A stretch of DNA of 64,000 nt from Apricaphanius iberus (Eukaryota > Chordata > Actinopteri > Cyprinodontiformes > Aphaniidae): the NCBI GenBank assembly GCA_028564705.1, contig JAPXFQ010000344.1:2299001-2363000 (forward strand), in the 5' to 3' direction. Position numbers and translations under genes: made by a program. Positions 1 to 19,500 of the stretch are shown here, piece after piece; positions within the stretch are counted from its first letter, which is position 1, and each line of letters starts with the position of its first letter. The notes below the pieces were generated by a model that had not been told where the DNA came from, ran no database searches, and worked only from the letters and a program-made list of their open reading frames with translations.

Positions 1-1156
1 CCGCATTTTTTCATCTGTCCTTTATAGGTGAAGGAGTTTACAGACAGATGGCGGGAGCAAGATACACTCCCTAGTTAAGTTTGGAGTTTAAGGTCGGCTA
101 GGAGGGGAGCAGCAGATGAGCAGGCTCTGGCAGCGGCAGGAAATACATCGGTTCACCGGGTTCATGAAGAAACGGGGAGCTTTGTACTGACAAAAGGCTT
201 GGCTGTCACTACAGAGGCCTATCTCTACAATCTGCTGTTGGTCAGTTGAGCAAACATAAGCTATTACGAGCCGTACAGTTAATATGTATACTCTGCTTAG
301 CTTCTGAGAATGAACAGCCCCCTACGATAAAACTGAAATAAATAAAAAAATAAAAAAAATTGACGAAAAAAATATTACGGCTTTAAATGGTGTTATTGCT
401 TCTGATGTTTTCACCAGAGTTTGTCTGTCTGTCTGTTAGTTAGCATTAGTGAAAAATTGAGTTTAAGTAATGAAAAACTGTCACAGCATTCTTAAGACTC
501 TAGTTGATCCAGATGATCCAGCTACCAACTAGTGGTCATCTTCTTACAAAATCTTACTACAAAAACTACTCTCATTATTAATGGTTCCATTAAAATTTAG
601 AAAAATAAAAATCAATACATTGCTTTTGATTATTGACACAGTATCTTGACAAAAAATATCACGATATATCAGCATATCAATAATTTCTTACATCCTTAGT
701 TAGCAATAAAACTTAAATGTTGTAGAAGATTAGGGTAAGGACTGAGGTGTTTTTCTGACTTGTCATATTTTTATTATTTGTTTGAAACATTATAGATAGG
801 TGATATTAGGGCTGAGCGATATGGCCTGAAATCTATATTGCAATATAATCTAAAGCGTGGGCGGTAACAATATGTATTGCGGTTATGGATGTCCCAATCA
901 GCATTTTAGCCCTCCGATCCCAATCCAATCTTTTAACCTCAAATCCGGTCCGATCTCGAATCCCGATCCGATATTTTGCCTTTAGTATTGAAATTTATCA
1001 AACTGAAATATATGGTTAGCAAGTAACTTAACTTTTAATAAGACTAATTTCATTATTAAGCATTACCATTATAATTTCTGGCAGGCTATAAGCTGCCGTG
1101 CGCAATCCCACCTTCCTCTGTCATGGGATCATATTCACTCTATAATTTTGAGTAAA

Positions 1157-1250
1157 TCAAATCAAATCAAATCAAACTTTATTTATAAAGCGCTTTTCAA
1201 ACAAAGAAAGTTACTCAAAGTGCTTTACAGATTTAAAATAACCCCACAAA
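1157..1250 (-). mobile_element. 3'-end fragment of an L2-like LINE
   Basis: It has a tandem AATCA tail followed by ACTTTATTTATAAAGCGCTT, then a CAAAGTGCTTTACAGAT block. The same order and nearly the same words recur at 22046-22120 at the end of a longer LINE copy, so the two are copies of one family in the same orientation. Confidence 0.7.
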
Positions 1251-2224
1251 CCCCCCCCCCTTCAAAAAATAAAATCATCAGTGCAAATACAACCCCCTCC
1301 CAACCCAACCCATCAGCCATACTCACTCACACACACACTTAGATGCTACAAAAAGCGGGCTGAGTACAGATGAGCCAGGAAATGCCATCATGGAGCCATC
1401 TGCATCAGCAGCAGCAGATCAACATCAGCAATACCAATGCAGAGTAAATACCAATGCAGGGTTCCTACACGTTTCTTCAAGTTAAAGTCAAGTCTTTTTA
1501 AGACCATTTGTATAACAATTTTATACATATTTTCCAGCCCTATAAAGCAAAGAAAACCAAAATCCTTGAACTTGTGATGAAGAAAATAGCTCTGAATAAC
1601 AGCTGATATTAAATGTCTTCAGACAGAGAGGGTCAACAGGGGGAGATCATCCTGTGCATGCGTGAAAAAATGAATCGCCCTGAATTAGTTTTAACAGCCC
1701 TAGTTTCTAAGCATTTACCTGACACAGACAGCTAAAGTCGACATTAAACATATTCCTTGCTTCGGCTAACAATGTTTTCTTTAAAATGAGTAAATCATGC
1801 TACGATGCTAGGATAATCCTTACATGTTTAATCTCTGTTTTGATATGACTTGTTGATAATTTACTGCAGTTTGAAAAGTTAATAACAGGAAATTGGTGCA
1901 TTGCTTTACCCGTTGTAACATTTAAAAACAGATGTTTCAGCTGATCTCTAAACTGCTCTCCTTTGAATAAAAAGGAGGCTTGTAGGACATCAGGTCACAT
2001 GACCCAGACAGAAAGGACACCCCAGCAGCCAACATAGTCTCATCTTCACCTAACTGCTGTAAAGTTATTTTTTAAACCTAAGGTCACAGAAAAAAAAAAC
2101 TGTCCTAAAAATTGATTCTTCAACTGTATCTGAACCAATCTGATATTTGGATCCACCTTACTTGAATTAAGCCATGCCAAAACTTTATTTTCTAACCCTA
2201 TTGGTCACAGGAAAGGTAAATAAA

Positions 2225-2385
2225 TGGGAAATGACCTGTATTTGTATAGCGCTTTACTTAGTCCCTACGGACCCAAAAGCGCTTGACACTACATTCAGTC
2301 ATTCACCCATTCATATACACATTCACACACTGTTGATGGCAAGCTATGTTGAAGCCACAGCTGCTCTGGGGGCGCACTGACAGCA
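2225..2385. repeat. Dispersed fish repeat ('tatagcgctttact' type) fragment
   Basis: The words TTTGTATAGCGCTTTACT, AAAGCGCTTGACACTACATT, ACACATTCACACACTG and GATGGCAAGCTATGTTG occur in the order I recall from a repeat common in fish genomes. It has no coding potential. The assignment rests on remembered sequence, not on a second copy in this window. Confidence 0.5.
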
Positions 2386-2492
2386 GCAAATATGAAAACA
2401 ACATTGATATTAAGGCCTAATCCTAAAATTACACACTTTATTGTTGGACTTTTTGAATGTTGCCCTTATGTTTAAACAATGCTATTCTATTT

Positions 2493-3534
2493 AAAGGGGA
2501 GTATTATGCAAAATTGACTTTTTGAAGTGTAACATCCTGATAACGTTATTCCCTCATTAAAAACATGCCTGAAGTGTTGCTTTGACTCATCCACTTATGT
2601 TTGATTAATCTTTGAGTTTCTGCTGGTAGTCATTGGGGGTGCTGTTTTGTCTGCTCCCACCTACCTCCCCTTTTTTCACCTATCCCTTCCTCCGAACTGA
2701 AGTATCCAGCTGAGCCGCTGCAACAGCAGAGCACTCCTCCCCCTCCCCACACAGCTACGGTTTTGGTAGCAGCTCCTAAGATTAGCCTAGGCTAAGTGTT
2801 TGGAATTCATCTTTGGAAACAACCCTAAGCTGAAAAGGATGCTATCTTTGCGCAAATCACTGCACAGAGGACTGCTTTGTCAACAAAATCCTTTTTGATA
2901 GTGGATTAATAAACAGATTGTCCTTAAAGGGGAGGCTACTCCATCGGAACCTGCAGCAGTAACTCTGACTTGTGTATATTTGTTAGCATTTCTAACTCCA
3001 ACCTCAAAACGTAGCTTCGTGTTTCTGTGCTTCCATGGTTTCAATGCAAAACGTATCTTCATAGTGATTAATATTTATAAAAATCGTGTCAAGGAGGTTA
3101 AATATTACAAAGCAGACACATCTTGTAAAACCCTCTGAATTCTCTCTGGTTCCTCAAAAACTCCACTTTCAGGGTCGGATATCGGATCATTTGCGTGTCG
3201 CTTTGTGATCTCCCGTGTTGCCATTGTTAACTAATGTAATTTTTTCCCCCTGAAATACTAAAATGCAACAAACTAAGAACTTCCATAAACAATATCAGAG
3301 TACGAGTCCGAGTCTACACGCATGCTGTGGTAATGGATGGTGTATGACGTTATGAACGGGGAGTTTCACATAAAGGGCAGGAGGGTCTTTGAGAGCCACG
3401 GCCGAAAAACAAGGCATCAAATACGGAAGTGATGAGAAGAAAAATGTATTTAAAGTGGATTTTGATATTTACGGGATTTTCAGATTGATTTAGGGTAATT
3501 TATGTGCCTGGAAAAAGCATAATACCCTCCCTTT
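2493..3534. mobile_element. Non-autonomous DNA transposon, about 1.04 kb, short terminal inverted repeats
   Basis: The left end reads AAAGGGGAGTATTATGC. The right end, in reverse complement, reads AAAGGGAGGGTATTATGC. The two agree apart from one base and a small length difference. A TTAA lies at the left edge, but I could not define a matching right target duplication. The interior has no long ORF, so this looks like a deletion derivative. Confidence 0.6.
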
Positions 3535-3689
3535 GGAAATTATCTTACCGACAGAGACCGGATGTGAAGTTGCAATTCAGGAGCAAATAAGAAGGAGGTG
3601 TTTCTGTTTTTGAAGGGGGGATGTTCCCGTTTACAAACCAAACGGCCCTTTTAGCTGCTGGCCAGATGATATTGGTTAGGACCCCTTCA

Positions 3690-3870
3690 CGCAGACTCCA
3701 ACCACGGCAATCCTCTTAGCAATCCCTCATCCTGAGCAAGAATGTAGCGACAGTGGAGAGGAAAAACTCCCCTTTAACAGGAAGAACCTCTAGCAGAACC
3801 TGGCTCAGTACGAGCGGTCATCTGCCAGGACCGTCCGGGGATTTGATAAAACAGAGAAGAGAACAAAAGG
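3690..3870. repeat. Dispersed repeat family R1, copy 1
   Basis: It contains AACTCCCCTTTAACAGG, AGCAGAACCTGGCT and GGGGATTTGA-type blocks that recur in the same order at about 48450-48560. This is copy 1 of three partial copies of one family (see 40668-40855 and 48256-48565). Confidence 0.6.
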
Positions 3871-6182
3871 AATGTATGCAAGAGTACTTTCTATATTAAA
3901 GAAAGTAAAAGGTTGATAACAGGACATGGAGGGTGTTCGATCGCTGGGAGCATCATCCGAGTTTATGGCATTGTAGCAGAGCAGAATATATAAAACCAAA
4001 TGATAGGAATTGAGTTTTGACAGACATTCAAATACGTTAATTTAAAAAGAGTATGATAAGAACTCGGGGCCAACAACTGGAACTGACTGTAACATCTCTA
4101 CTTTGTGCGCGCTCTTTCAACAAAAAAAAAAGAGCTCCTATTATTCTGGGCAAACTGCGCGCTGATTATCTTTGTCAAGAATCCATATTTTCCAAATGTC
4201 CCTCTATATTTCCTACAACGAACTGAAAGTTTACTGACTTTGTTCCTGTACAAAATGTATCATGCAACAGTTTTGACTGTACACACTCATGCAAGACCTG
4301 TTCGTGCGGTTTCTCCTCCTGATAACTTCCAGAAGTTCTTTAAAACTCTGATTGCGTTATCTTGAACGGAGGCAAGGAGCTAGAGCCAAGATGGACAAAT
4401 GAGTAACAATCAGTACAACTTAAATACAACACCTCAGAACATATCTTCAAACTAAACTTATGCATGACATGGTTGTTTGCATTTATCAGAGAAAAAATAT
4501 AGAATTTGATGGGCACCCTAACTATCAAGGCTATTAATAAGAATGAATAGTTCTAAGGAAATTCAAAGGAGAACTACAACTATTTAAAACAGCCAGAGTG
4601 TTTCAGGCTTTCCTCTTTTCCTCCCCTGCTGAAGGCAGAGCCAACCAGTTAAACTGGTTTCCAGTATGCCCTCAGGCCTAGTAAGGGAGAACTGTAGGAA
4701 GGAGAGAATACAGACGAGAAGAAGGTGGAGGAACCGGGTCTATCGCAAAGTTTTCTAATTCTCTTCCCTCAACAACCACAAAGTAAGTTTGGTCCAGCCA
4801 CAGTTTTTGATAATTTACACCACTGACAGTAATCTAATAATCCCAGCAGGATAATCACCATCTTTATACCTGCTAGGCACGTCATTGCTCAAAACATGAA
4901 AAAATAAATACAAGAAAATACAGAGGCTAGAGCTTCTGATTAAAACCCTGCAAAAGTCTGCTGACCGACTGACAGACGGCAGAGAGGAGAATTAGAATGA
5001 GACAGGCAAACATAATAAATTTGCCATGATGTAACAGAAGCAATATCAGGAACCTTCCTTTTGCTTACGTACAAACAAACTCACTCTTCACTGGAAGCTA
5101 ATATCAGAGACAGAAGTTGCTTGTTTAATAGGGAAGCAGACGTGCAGGGTGGGGCTGGATTACAGCATTATGCATGTTCATTTTCTACACAGAAACCACA
5201 TAAGATATTGCATTGAATAAATAACTAACTAAATAAATAAATGGTTTGGGGAACTATTCAATGAAGCAGAAAACTGAAGTCAAACAAAATATCTTTTATC
5301 TATCTATTAAGAAAAAAGGAATAAAGCTACACTGACAGAAAAACAAGAAGAATAAAAAACTTTATTAAAAGAAGGCATTTGCCAGTATGTGAGTTTTACC
5401 ATGCATACCTGCTGTTCAATTTTACCTGTATGCGCAATTATCTCTACAATAGACTCATCCCAAAGTGAAAGAATTGTTTCGTGAATGAAGGAACTGAGTC
5501 AGCAGAAACAAAATAAAGCCTCTTGAAGGAGTTTATCAACCGAAAAGTGAATATGTGGCCCAAGAGTGGGACCTGCAAGGACTGGCTGTCGTGGGAGCGG
5601 GAGCTAAGCGCTCCTCAGAGTCTTTGTGTTTCTGTAACCCGCATCCCTCTGGAAATACTTACGTTTATTAGAGATAATCAGCGGCTCAGATCGCCCAGGG
5701 AAAATGCTAATTCAGTTGAAAGAATCCCCTGTGGAAGCTTACCTGCTCATTGCTGAAACGCTGCGCATGGAAAAGGTGTGAGGCGCTTCACCTACACCTA
5801 CAGCGCAACTAGCCGGAACACCTGCAGGATTCGATAGTTGGGACTCAAGGCTCAGGACTTTGTTTCTACATGTTAGAATGACGGGGAATTACACTTTTTA
5901 ACTGTTAAAAAACGCTTAGCCTGATAAACTTGCGAATGCTTTCTTTAATCCTTATTCTAACACAAAATCAAACTTGACAAAGTTGTCCAAGTCCCGGAAC
6001 AATGAGCATGTAAGTAGATTTACCCGGACTATTTTGCAAAATAAGATGTTCCCGATTGTACAAAAAGACTGGTGGTGTTGTTCGACATAGAATCGGGATT
6101 TTTAGCCCCCCCGCAACATTGATCCGTCTCAACCCTAAATTCTAATCCCGGTCGTCGAATATTGGAATCATCACAGGGTAAG

Positions 6183-7318
6183 GGCAGGTCCAGCCTTTCT
6201 CGCCTCTGATAGGCTAGAAAGACTCTCAGACAACTGCAAAATGTTGGGGGAAAAGTATAGGCTGGTTTATTTAAATCATTTCGAATTATTAGTCCCTCCA
6301 CCAACAGAAGGAAACCAAGTCAATATAATACTGTGATAAGTGTGTGCTGTCATATTTTACAGTTTACAATTCCCATTGATGATGCGAAATTAATATTGAT
6401 ACTGTGCTCAGGCCTGCGGATTGCCATATAGAGCCATTGGCTTGCTGGGAAGTAGCCTGACTTTGAGTGAGGAGTTACAGGTTCAAATCCAGGCTGGACT
6501 CTTTCTGTGTGTAACTTTCCCAAACAATTGTAACTATTTTGGAGAGTTTTGTGATGAAAATTTTAATTAAAGATTTGTGACTGGATAGTCTTACCTCTAA
6601 TTTGATAACAACTTGGACGGAATAAATTCTTAAGTTGAGGCTGCTAAACAAGCAGGATGCATGTTAGCGCAGATCTCTTACCGCCTCAGAAAGCCTCTGT
6701 GTTGATTTTTGTTAATTGTCCTGCTGATAGAAACTGACCAGCACTGCACATAGCTGGGCAAAAGAGTAGTTTTATTTTCATTTTTTTGTATTTCATACAT
6801 CTTGCAACCTATTAAGGCACATGTCTGTTTAGCATTTGTACTCTCCTTTAATATTATAACATTTCAGCCTGGAGAGCAAACAGAATCACGTAAATTTAAC
6901 AGTGCAATAAATGTGTTGAGATTTTTATTAGTTTGCATTTTCATCACAACACTCTACAAAATAGTTAGTAGTTAATAGAGAGTGACCAGCCTGGATTTGA
7001 ACCCGTGACTCCCGACCCAGAGTATGCCATTTTAACAGTGAGCCAATAAGGAAATCAAACAGCCAGAGGACATAATCAATGGGAACTGGACATTTGAAAT
7101 ATAAATAAGACAGCACACACTTAGTATAGTCTTATATTGACTTGGTTACCTTCTGTTGGTGGAAGGACTAATTCAAAAATCACTTAAATAAACCGGCTGC
7201 GTTTCCCCAAACGATGATGTTTTGCAGTCGTCGGAGAGGCTTTCTACCAATCAAAAGAAATAGCCAATCATGCGAGAGAACTTCCATCCAATCAGAAGTG
7301 AGAAAGGAGGGACATGCC
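6183..7318. mobile_element. Long imperfect inverted-repeat element with tRNA-like B boxes in both arms
   Basis: The left arm, about 6183-6575, reappears as its reverse complement at about 6925-7318, with a spacer of about 350 bp. Shared blocks include TCCACCAACAGAAGG, CCAAGTCAATATAA, AAGTGTGTGCTGTC, TTCCCATTGAT, GGTTCAAATCCAGGCTGG and TTGTGATGAAAAT. Each arm holds a perfect pol III B-box consensus match (GGTTCAAATCC), preceded by a weak A-box-like TGGCT stretch. It is either a fold-back DNA transposon or two tRNA-related SINEs inserted head to head. No protein is encoded. Confidence 0.75.
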
Positions 7319-8949
7319 TCTGCCACGTGGTGACTGCAATATTTCCCTGCATCCGAATTCTATATTATGTACTACATACTACTAGTAGCTACTTCTTGCC
7401 CGTTGATCCAGTAAATACTGCGTAGCAAACGAGCGGGTAGTAGGCATGAAATCGGACGTACTGCTCCACCATTTTACCGGGATGCTTACGTTACGTTATC
7501 TGTGGTCCCGTCCTCGGCATAGCCGAAGTCATTCTTCTTCTACGATTTTGGGGCTTCCGCTGCACTGTGGGATAGCGTAGCATACAGCGCATTTTACTGT
7601 GGTGGTAGTACACATCCGGGAACTTTCTGCCTACTTTACCAATCCATACTAAAGATTCGGATTTACTACATCACTCGCTTACTTATTTTCGCCTACTACG
7701 TTGCTGAAATGTCAGCAAAATCTGTCAACAACTTTTTCAGTTATGTTGCTAACAGACAGACAAACAACCATGTTTGGGCAGAAGTAAAAAAAAGAAAAGA
7801 AAAAGCTATCGATCTGAATTTCAAAGACTCATATTATCAATAGCAATCTCAGACTCCTCAATCACGGGTTTTGCTCTTTTTTTCCCCGTCGTGCAGCAAA
7901 ACTTTATTGGTCACATGCTAACGTTTTCAGGTTCTAATATTAGATGCTTCCCTTCTCTTTAGCCTCTGATGGCTGCCCCGTTAACATTAAAGATTGTGAG
8001 GGTAAAAAAAAAAGTTATTTTACAAATTAAAAAAGCAGAAAAAGGTTGATTCAAAAAAAGTTTGATTTAGGTCATTTACAAGCATTTCATTAAAGACGCT
8101 ACAAACTCATATGGCTACAAAACAAACAAGTTAATGCTAAATGTGTATCTGGTGATGGATGGAAAAAGTTATGCCGTTAACGTGACAGAGGTGCTGTTTA
8201 TTCCATGAAATGCATAGCCCTGCTCCTTCAGATCGACCTCCTAAACTGTAGTTAGGGGTACTATTTTCTACATAGCTATTTTTAAACAGCATCTTTGACT
8301 TAGAGCCCATGTCAGTATTTATGGATACTGGGGTTTTCATGTGAACCCCCAACTCCCAATTATTCATAGAACATTTGTGTACTTACTGTTTTTTCTTGTT
8401 ATTTTGTAAGGCATTTCTAAAATAATCAAAGATAAATGTTGCTTGGGTAGCTGAAATATCTAGGGACAATGCTACTGGCATTCTATTGGCCGGGATTTGC
8501 AAAAAAGCCAGTTGCGGTGTCGGCATTCATTTTTCTTGCCATTGATTGGCATCGGCCACCAAGAGCGAAGATAAGGAAGATTGTTGATTTTCGCTTTTTG
8601 CAGACGTACCAAGACAGTTTACACTGATAGCAAAAAATGCATATTGATGTATATTTGGTGTTTGAACGTTTAAAATAGATGGTTCTTAGCATTTTTAAGA
8701 TGGTATCCAACGTATTTGTGGAATTTAGCTATTCATTGGTTTTATAATCTGAAAGGTTTTGGCACAAATTTAGCAACAACAAAAAAAAAAAATAAATCCC
8801 TATGATGGACAATATTTTTTCTGCTTTAAATCTGTGTGAAAACATTTTTCATAATTTGGCAAAAATAAAATAAAAATAAATAAATGTGAAGAAAGTTGAC
8901 GATGCCAGTGGAAGGGAGACTTATTTCCAAAGTTTACCATGCAACTTAC

Positions 8950-15109
<6,160 letters not shown>

Positions 15110-15899
15110 TCAAAGCTGGTGACATCTATAGTAGACTTCACCGGAAGTTTTTTATTATTATTATTATTATGGTTGCGAGCTTTCACTGGAAAACCGTCAA
15201 GCAGAGAGGGATCAGAAGTGAAGCAAACGATCCCGCCCTCTCAAACACTTGATTTTTTTTTTCCACTGTAAATCCGCAATGAAGTCATCAACGCCGATGT
15301 GAGAGTGGATGTGGAATTTCCAGCTTTCTGGCTGCTCATGAATGAACCTCGGCGCCCCAGATTCCTTCAAGGCGTACGGATCTCAAAAAAAAAAAACCCC
15401 GGCCTTTGCTTTTTATTATTATTTCCGTATAGAGATGACATACATTTTTGTTATTTTCTCAGCAAATGTCCCCTCAGGAGCCCATCTTCGGCTATTAACT
15501 CCCACTGCTTTTCAGTTCATTTCAAACTGACTACTGTTTTCTTCACCCCCCCTCCCATCCCCCCTCCCCCTTTATTATTATTATTATTATTATTAATCCC
15601 GTTTCAAAAAAATTAGATTCAGTTTCATTACTGATTGCAATCTAGTTTCAAACAAACCGAAGCACATTAGATGACGAGAGGGAGAGAAAAAAATAATTAT
15701 TATTTCCACTTAAAATGACGGCGTGGGAATCATCAGGCTACAACGGGGCTTCTTCCCAAATTTCTCACATTTGGAAGGTTCTCAGCGACCTTAATCATGT
15801 TATCCTGTGGCAAAAATTCAACCCTCCTTTCGGGCAATGGATGCTGGTGTCTGCCTCTTTTTAGGAGGGTTTGACAAAAAAAAAAAAAAAACAAACAAA

Positions 15900-16510
15900 A
15901 AAAAATAGAAAGGAGTGAAAAGGCCCTTAGATCGTCCTATCTCTCCCCGTAGCGTTAATTTGTGTTTCTCCTCACATCGGAAACCTTCTCCGGCCGAGCA
16001 GAGGTGGCTCTCGGCAGCTGGCTGTACGTCTCGTTGGCCAAATATCCGGGCGATATTCGTGGAGATCCTCCGCTGTGTCCCCCGTTTTGGCGCAAGCTTG
16101 CAGCAGAAGCACAGTCCGCTGTCAACTCTCTCGCCTTTTTGTATTCCCTTTGAATCCGTACAGGAGATTGAGGCTACATGTGCATGATACATGAACATAC
16201 CGCGGTGTTTCTTCTGTTTTTTTTGTTTTTTTTCCCCCTTCTTCCACTCACTTCATCCAAACGGAGACAGACAGTTGCTTTCGGCGCCGATAGCCCTCGG
16301 CCGCCCCGCTGAACCGGTCGGGTGGGTGAGAGACGCCCCGTTCGCGGTGTTTCTCTGAATTATTTTTGCCCCCGTTTTTTTTCTTTTTTTTTTCTTTGAG
16401 AATTGCACATTGAGATAGATAGCGCTGAAGAGATGGGGTGGGGCAAACGGCTCTCACGGAACCCTGGGAAGGAAGAACCGCCGTCAAGTTTTCCACGATG
16501 AACGACCTAT
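15900..16510 (-). promoter_or_regulatory. CpG-dense gnas 5' region, candidate promoter / 5' UTR
   Basis: CpG dinucleotides are clearly denser here than in the AT-rich surroundings, for example around 15985-16100 and 16280-16345. The segment lies 0.9-1.5 kb upstream of the gnas start codon. On the minus strand a good donor-like site (CGCG followed by gtatgt) occurs at 16201/16200, and the gnas start ATG is directly preceded by a pyrimidine tract ending in aag. A spliced 5' untranslated exon is therefore possible. This is inference; no transcript evidence is available. Confidence 0.4.
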
Positions 16511-16601
16511 TTTCCGCATAAACCCTTCACAGCAAAAGCGCAAATAAAACATGCCAGGGCTTCTCGGTTCTTTCCTCAAAGCACCACAAAAGTGGCTATC
16601 A

Positions 16602-17479
16602 ACAGGGATGCAGCGATAACACTTTTTTCAAACCGATATGATACCGATATTCGGATCAGAGTACATCCTGACACAGAACAAAAAATGCAATGAATTGGAA
16701 GACAGTTTTTTTGCCCCCCTCTTTACTTGTTACTACAAATGATGGTGGACGACGGAATATCAGGGCCATTATAAACAAAAAGAAAATATTTTGGAGTAAA
16801 TTTTGACCGTCATATCTTTTCTAGAAAAAAACTAGGAAATTCTCGGTCACAAAGTTTGTAAAATTACGAGATAAAAGACAGAAATTTTTAGATTAATTGC
16901 AGATATTTTCTAGAGAAAAAAAAGCATCAATCTGTGATGTAGAAAATAAGAAAGTTTGTGAGAAAAAATAAGACATTTTTATGATTAAAGGCATATATTT
17001 TCAATATCTAAACTATGATATTTCTTACATTGTAAAATCAGAAAAATGTAAACAAAAAAAAAAGATCAGATAATTGTGTTTTTTTTACGACTTTTGTCAG
17101 AGAGAATTTCCAAGTTTTTTTGTGGAAAATATGTGCAATGAATCTAAAGAAATTCTGCGGTTTTACTCATAATTTTGGTACTTTTTCACATGAGAGAGTT
17201 TTTTCTGGTGGAAATTTACCCCAACATATTATTGTTTTGTTTACAATGGGCCTAAAACTCTGTCGTAATGGTGAATTAGATAAAAGCTAAAAATATTAAT
17301 AAAAATGACCACAGAACTAAAATTTAAAGTTAAAAATAAACACTTTTCTGTGAAATTATTGCAGAGTTTACACATTTTAAGTATTGGTTCATGGTATCAG
17401 TTAATTTTAATTGATATGCGAACAGTAGACGGTATCGAGGTCGATACCTGATACCAGTGTTATATCAGTGCATCCCTAA
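16602..17479. mobile_element. Non-autonomous hAT-like element, about 0.88 kb
   Basis: The left end is ACAGGGATGCAGCGAT. The right end, in reverse complement, is TTAGGGATGCACTGAT (12 of 16 positions match). The direct repeat CTATCA lies immediately outside both ends, at 16596-16601 and 17480-17485. The subterminal regions contain GATACCGATA and GGTATCGAGG-type words. It has no transposase. It sits just outside the CpG-dense gnas 5' region. Confidence 0.65.
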
Positions 17480-19358
17480 CTATCACTATAAAATCTAGTG
17501 TAACAGTTGTCTTTGGGCGACAACTATAGCAAAACTGCACATATAAGAAAAAAATATAAATATTTCAGCTTTATTTTTAATTATGTCAGTTTTGGTCCTC
17601 CATAGACAACAGCCTTTGCAACTAAACAATAAACCTTAACCCACCATACACATCAACAAAACGATAGCTACATATTAATAATGTCATCTTTGTCCTTTTT
17701 GAAAATTCCTATAGGTCCCTTGGACAGAAAACATGTCAATTTAAAGAATATGTTTAGATTTTTTTAAATCGAAATATTCACTCCGTTGCATAAAAACTAT
17801 TTATGACATTTTTGAATTGCTACTAGCTTAAAAAGGCTAGTTGTAGAAGTGAAAGTCTAGTTTTTGTTGTTGTGGTTGCTTTGTTCTTCTTTTAAACACC
17901 TTGAATTGTCTTGTTGTTGAACAAGTGCTATAAAAAAAAAAAAAAATTAGATTGCCTTGCAAAATTGTTTCTGACCAGTTGTTGTTTTTTGTGCAATGTC
18001 ATCAAAACGTTTTAGGGGATTTTAAATCTAGCCTATGGAAGTTGTAGAAAATCTAGTTCTATTCAAAAGTTGACAACAATTTAAGTAATTTCAATGGTTT
18101 AAAAATATAACAAATTGTAATTGCAGTTTATTTAAATTCACTTTGAATAGCAGTAAATAGCTACAAAACATATAAAATGCAAGCAGTGGGCCCTTTTCAG
18201 TGATTCATATAATTCTTATATGTCTACGAGTAGGCTACTACTGCTGGAATGTGAGATGTCTTGAGTGACACGCAGAATAAATTGTGGTATTAAGTTGGCC
18301 CATTTACAAATACAAACATAAATACAAACAAATTAATTGTACATGTTGAGTCATAAATAATTGTTCAAGCTTTGCTTTATCAGAAAGTCGTCGAAACACA
18401 AACAAGGGGAGGAAATTTACAATCCTATTTACAATAAAACCAGTAACAGAAAACCAGGCACACCTTGCATGTTTACTTTGAGTAAGACCCCACTTTGGAC
18501 CCAACACTTGTACTTATATATAATATATATTGCAATTTCCTCAAATGAAACAACAGATCACTTTTAAATACAACACAGTCCCAATCCCATTTAAATATAA
18601 GAGTGGATTGGTGCTTTTATTCTGAAGGGCAATTGAGATTACTGCTGATTTTCGCCTCCCTGACTTTGGTCTTTAAACCAGGTTCGGTCTTTGGTCGGAT
18701 CACATGATTGCCTGGAGCGTCAAGAAGCAGAGGTACAGAAGGGGAGAGGCGCCCTCTTGAAGGCAAACATGATTGTCAACCTACTCAGCCTCTATGAATA
18801 ACTTTGAAAGATTCTTGATTAGGTTAAAATAAATACCTAGACACATAAAAAAGATAATATTCAGACAAATAGTTGTTTCTTTGAGCAATTGCTGCATATG
18901 ATAGTCAATCAAAAGCAATGCACACAAGACACCGTGCGGCTTATATGAAGATATAATACACAGCATATAAACAATTTACAATTTCGGAAAACATCCAAAT
19001 GTTGTTTTATGAATCTTCGTGGAAATCGATTATTTACAAGAAAGACCAGAACAAATCTGTGAAATCTGCCCCACCTGTTGGAAAAGAGAACCTGCTCAAT
19101 TTATCTGGCCAGACAATAAAGTAAAAAAACCCGTTTTCTTGTGAGTGGGATTTACTCTTCTGTCAGTTACTCTGGGCATAGATGGTGGCTATCAAACGTC
19201 TACAATCCCTTGGCAAAATGGCAAGTTTTTGAAAATATAAGTATTTTACAACCTTTGTCTAGGCTACATATATCATTCATCTTAGCCAGCTTCTTTGTAA
19301 CTTCTTTCTAAGCCCAATTTAATTCAACTTCATGATGCTGCCGCCTGGTGTTTTTATT

Positions 19359-19361
<3 letters not shown>

Positions 19362-19401
<40 letters not shown>

Positions 19402-19500
19402 GATAGATACATACATACATACATACAGACACACGCACACACACACACACACATACACACATAAATGCATACATACATGCATACATACATACATACATGT
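19362..19500. repeat. Compound microsatellite (ATAG)n-(CATA)n-(CA)n
   Basis: It begins with GATA/ATAG tetranucleotides (19362-19408), followed by CATA units, a CA run (about 19434-19453) and further CATA units. Translated frames across it give artificial Tyr-Val-Cys and Ile-Tyr-Leu-Ser repeats. Confidence 0.95.

Larger units (their letters stand above)
1..8949 (-). other. gnas intron 5 (partial), repeat-filled
   Basis: This stretch lies after the donor at 8949/8948 of the last visible gnas exon. I found no further exon on either strand. It holds pieces of several dispersed fish repeats: about 808-985 (a gggctgagcgatatgg-type end, followed by a region of repeated 'gatcc/ccgatc' words), 1157-1250, 2225-2385, 2493-3534, 3690-3870, the inverted-repeat element 6183-7318, and 7350-7700. 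The stretches 4000-5900 and 7750-8900 look like ordinary AT-rich intron. Confidence 0.7.
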
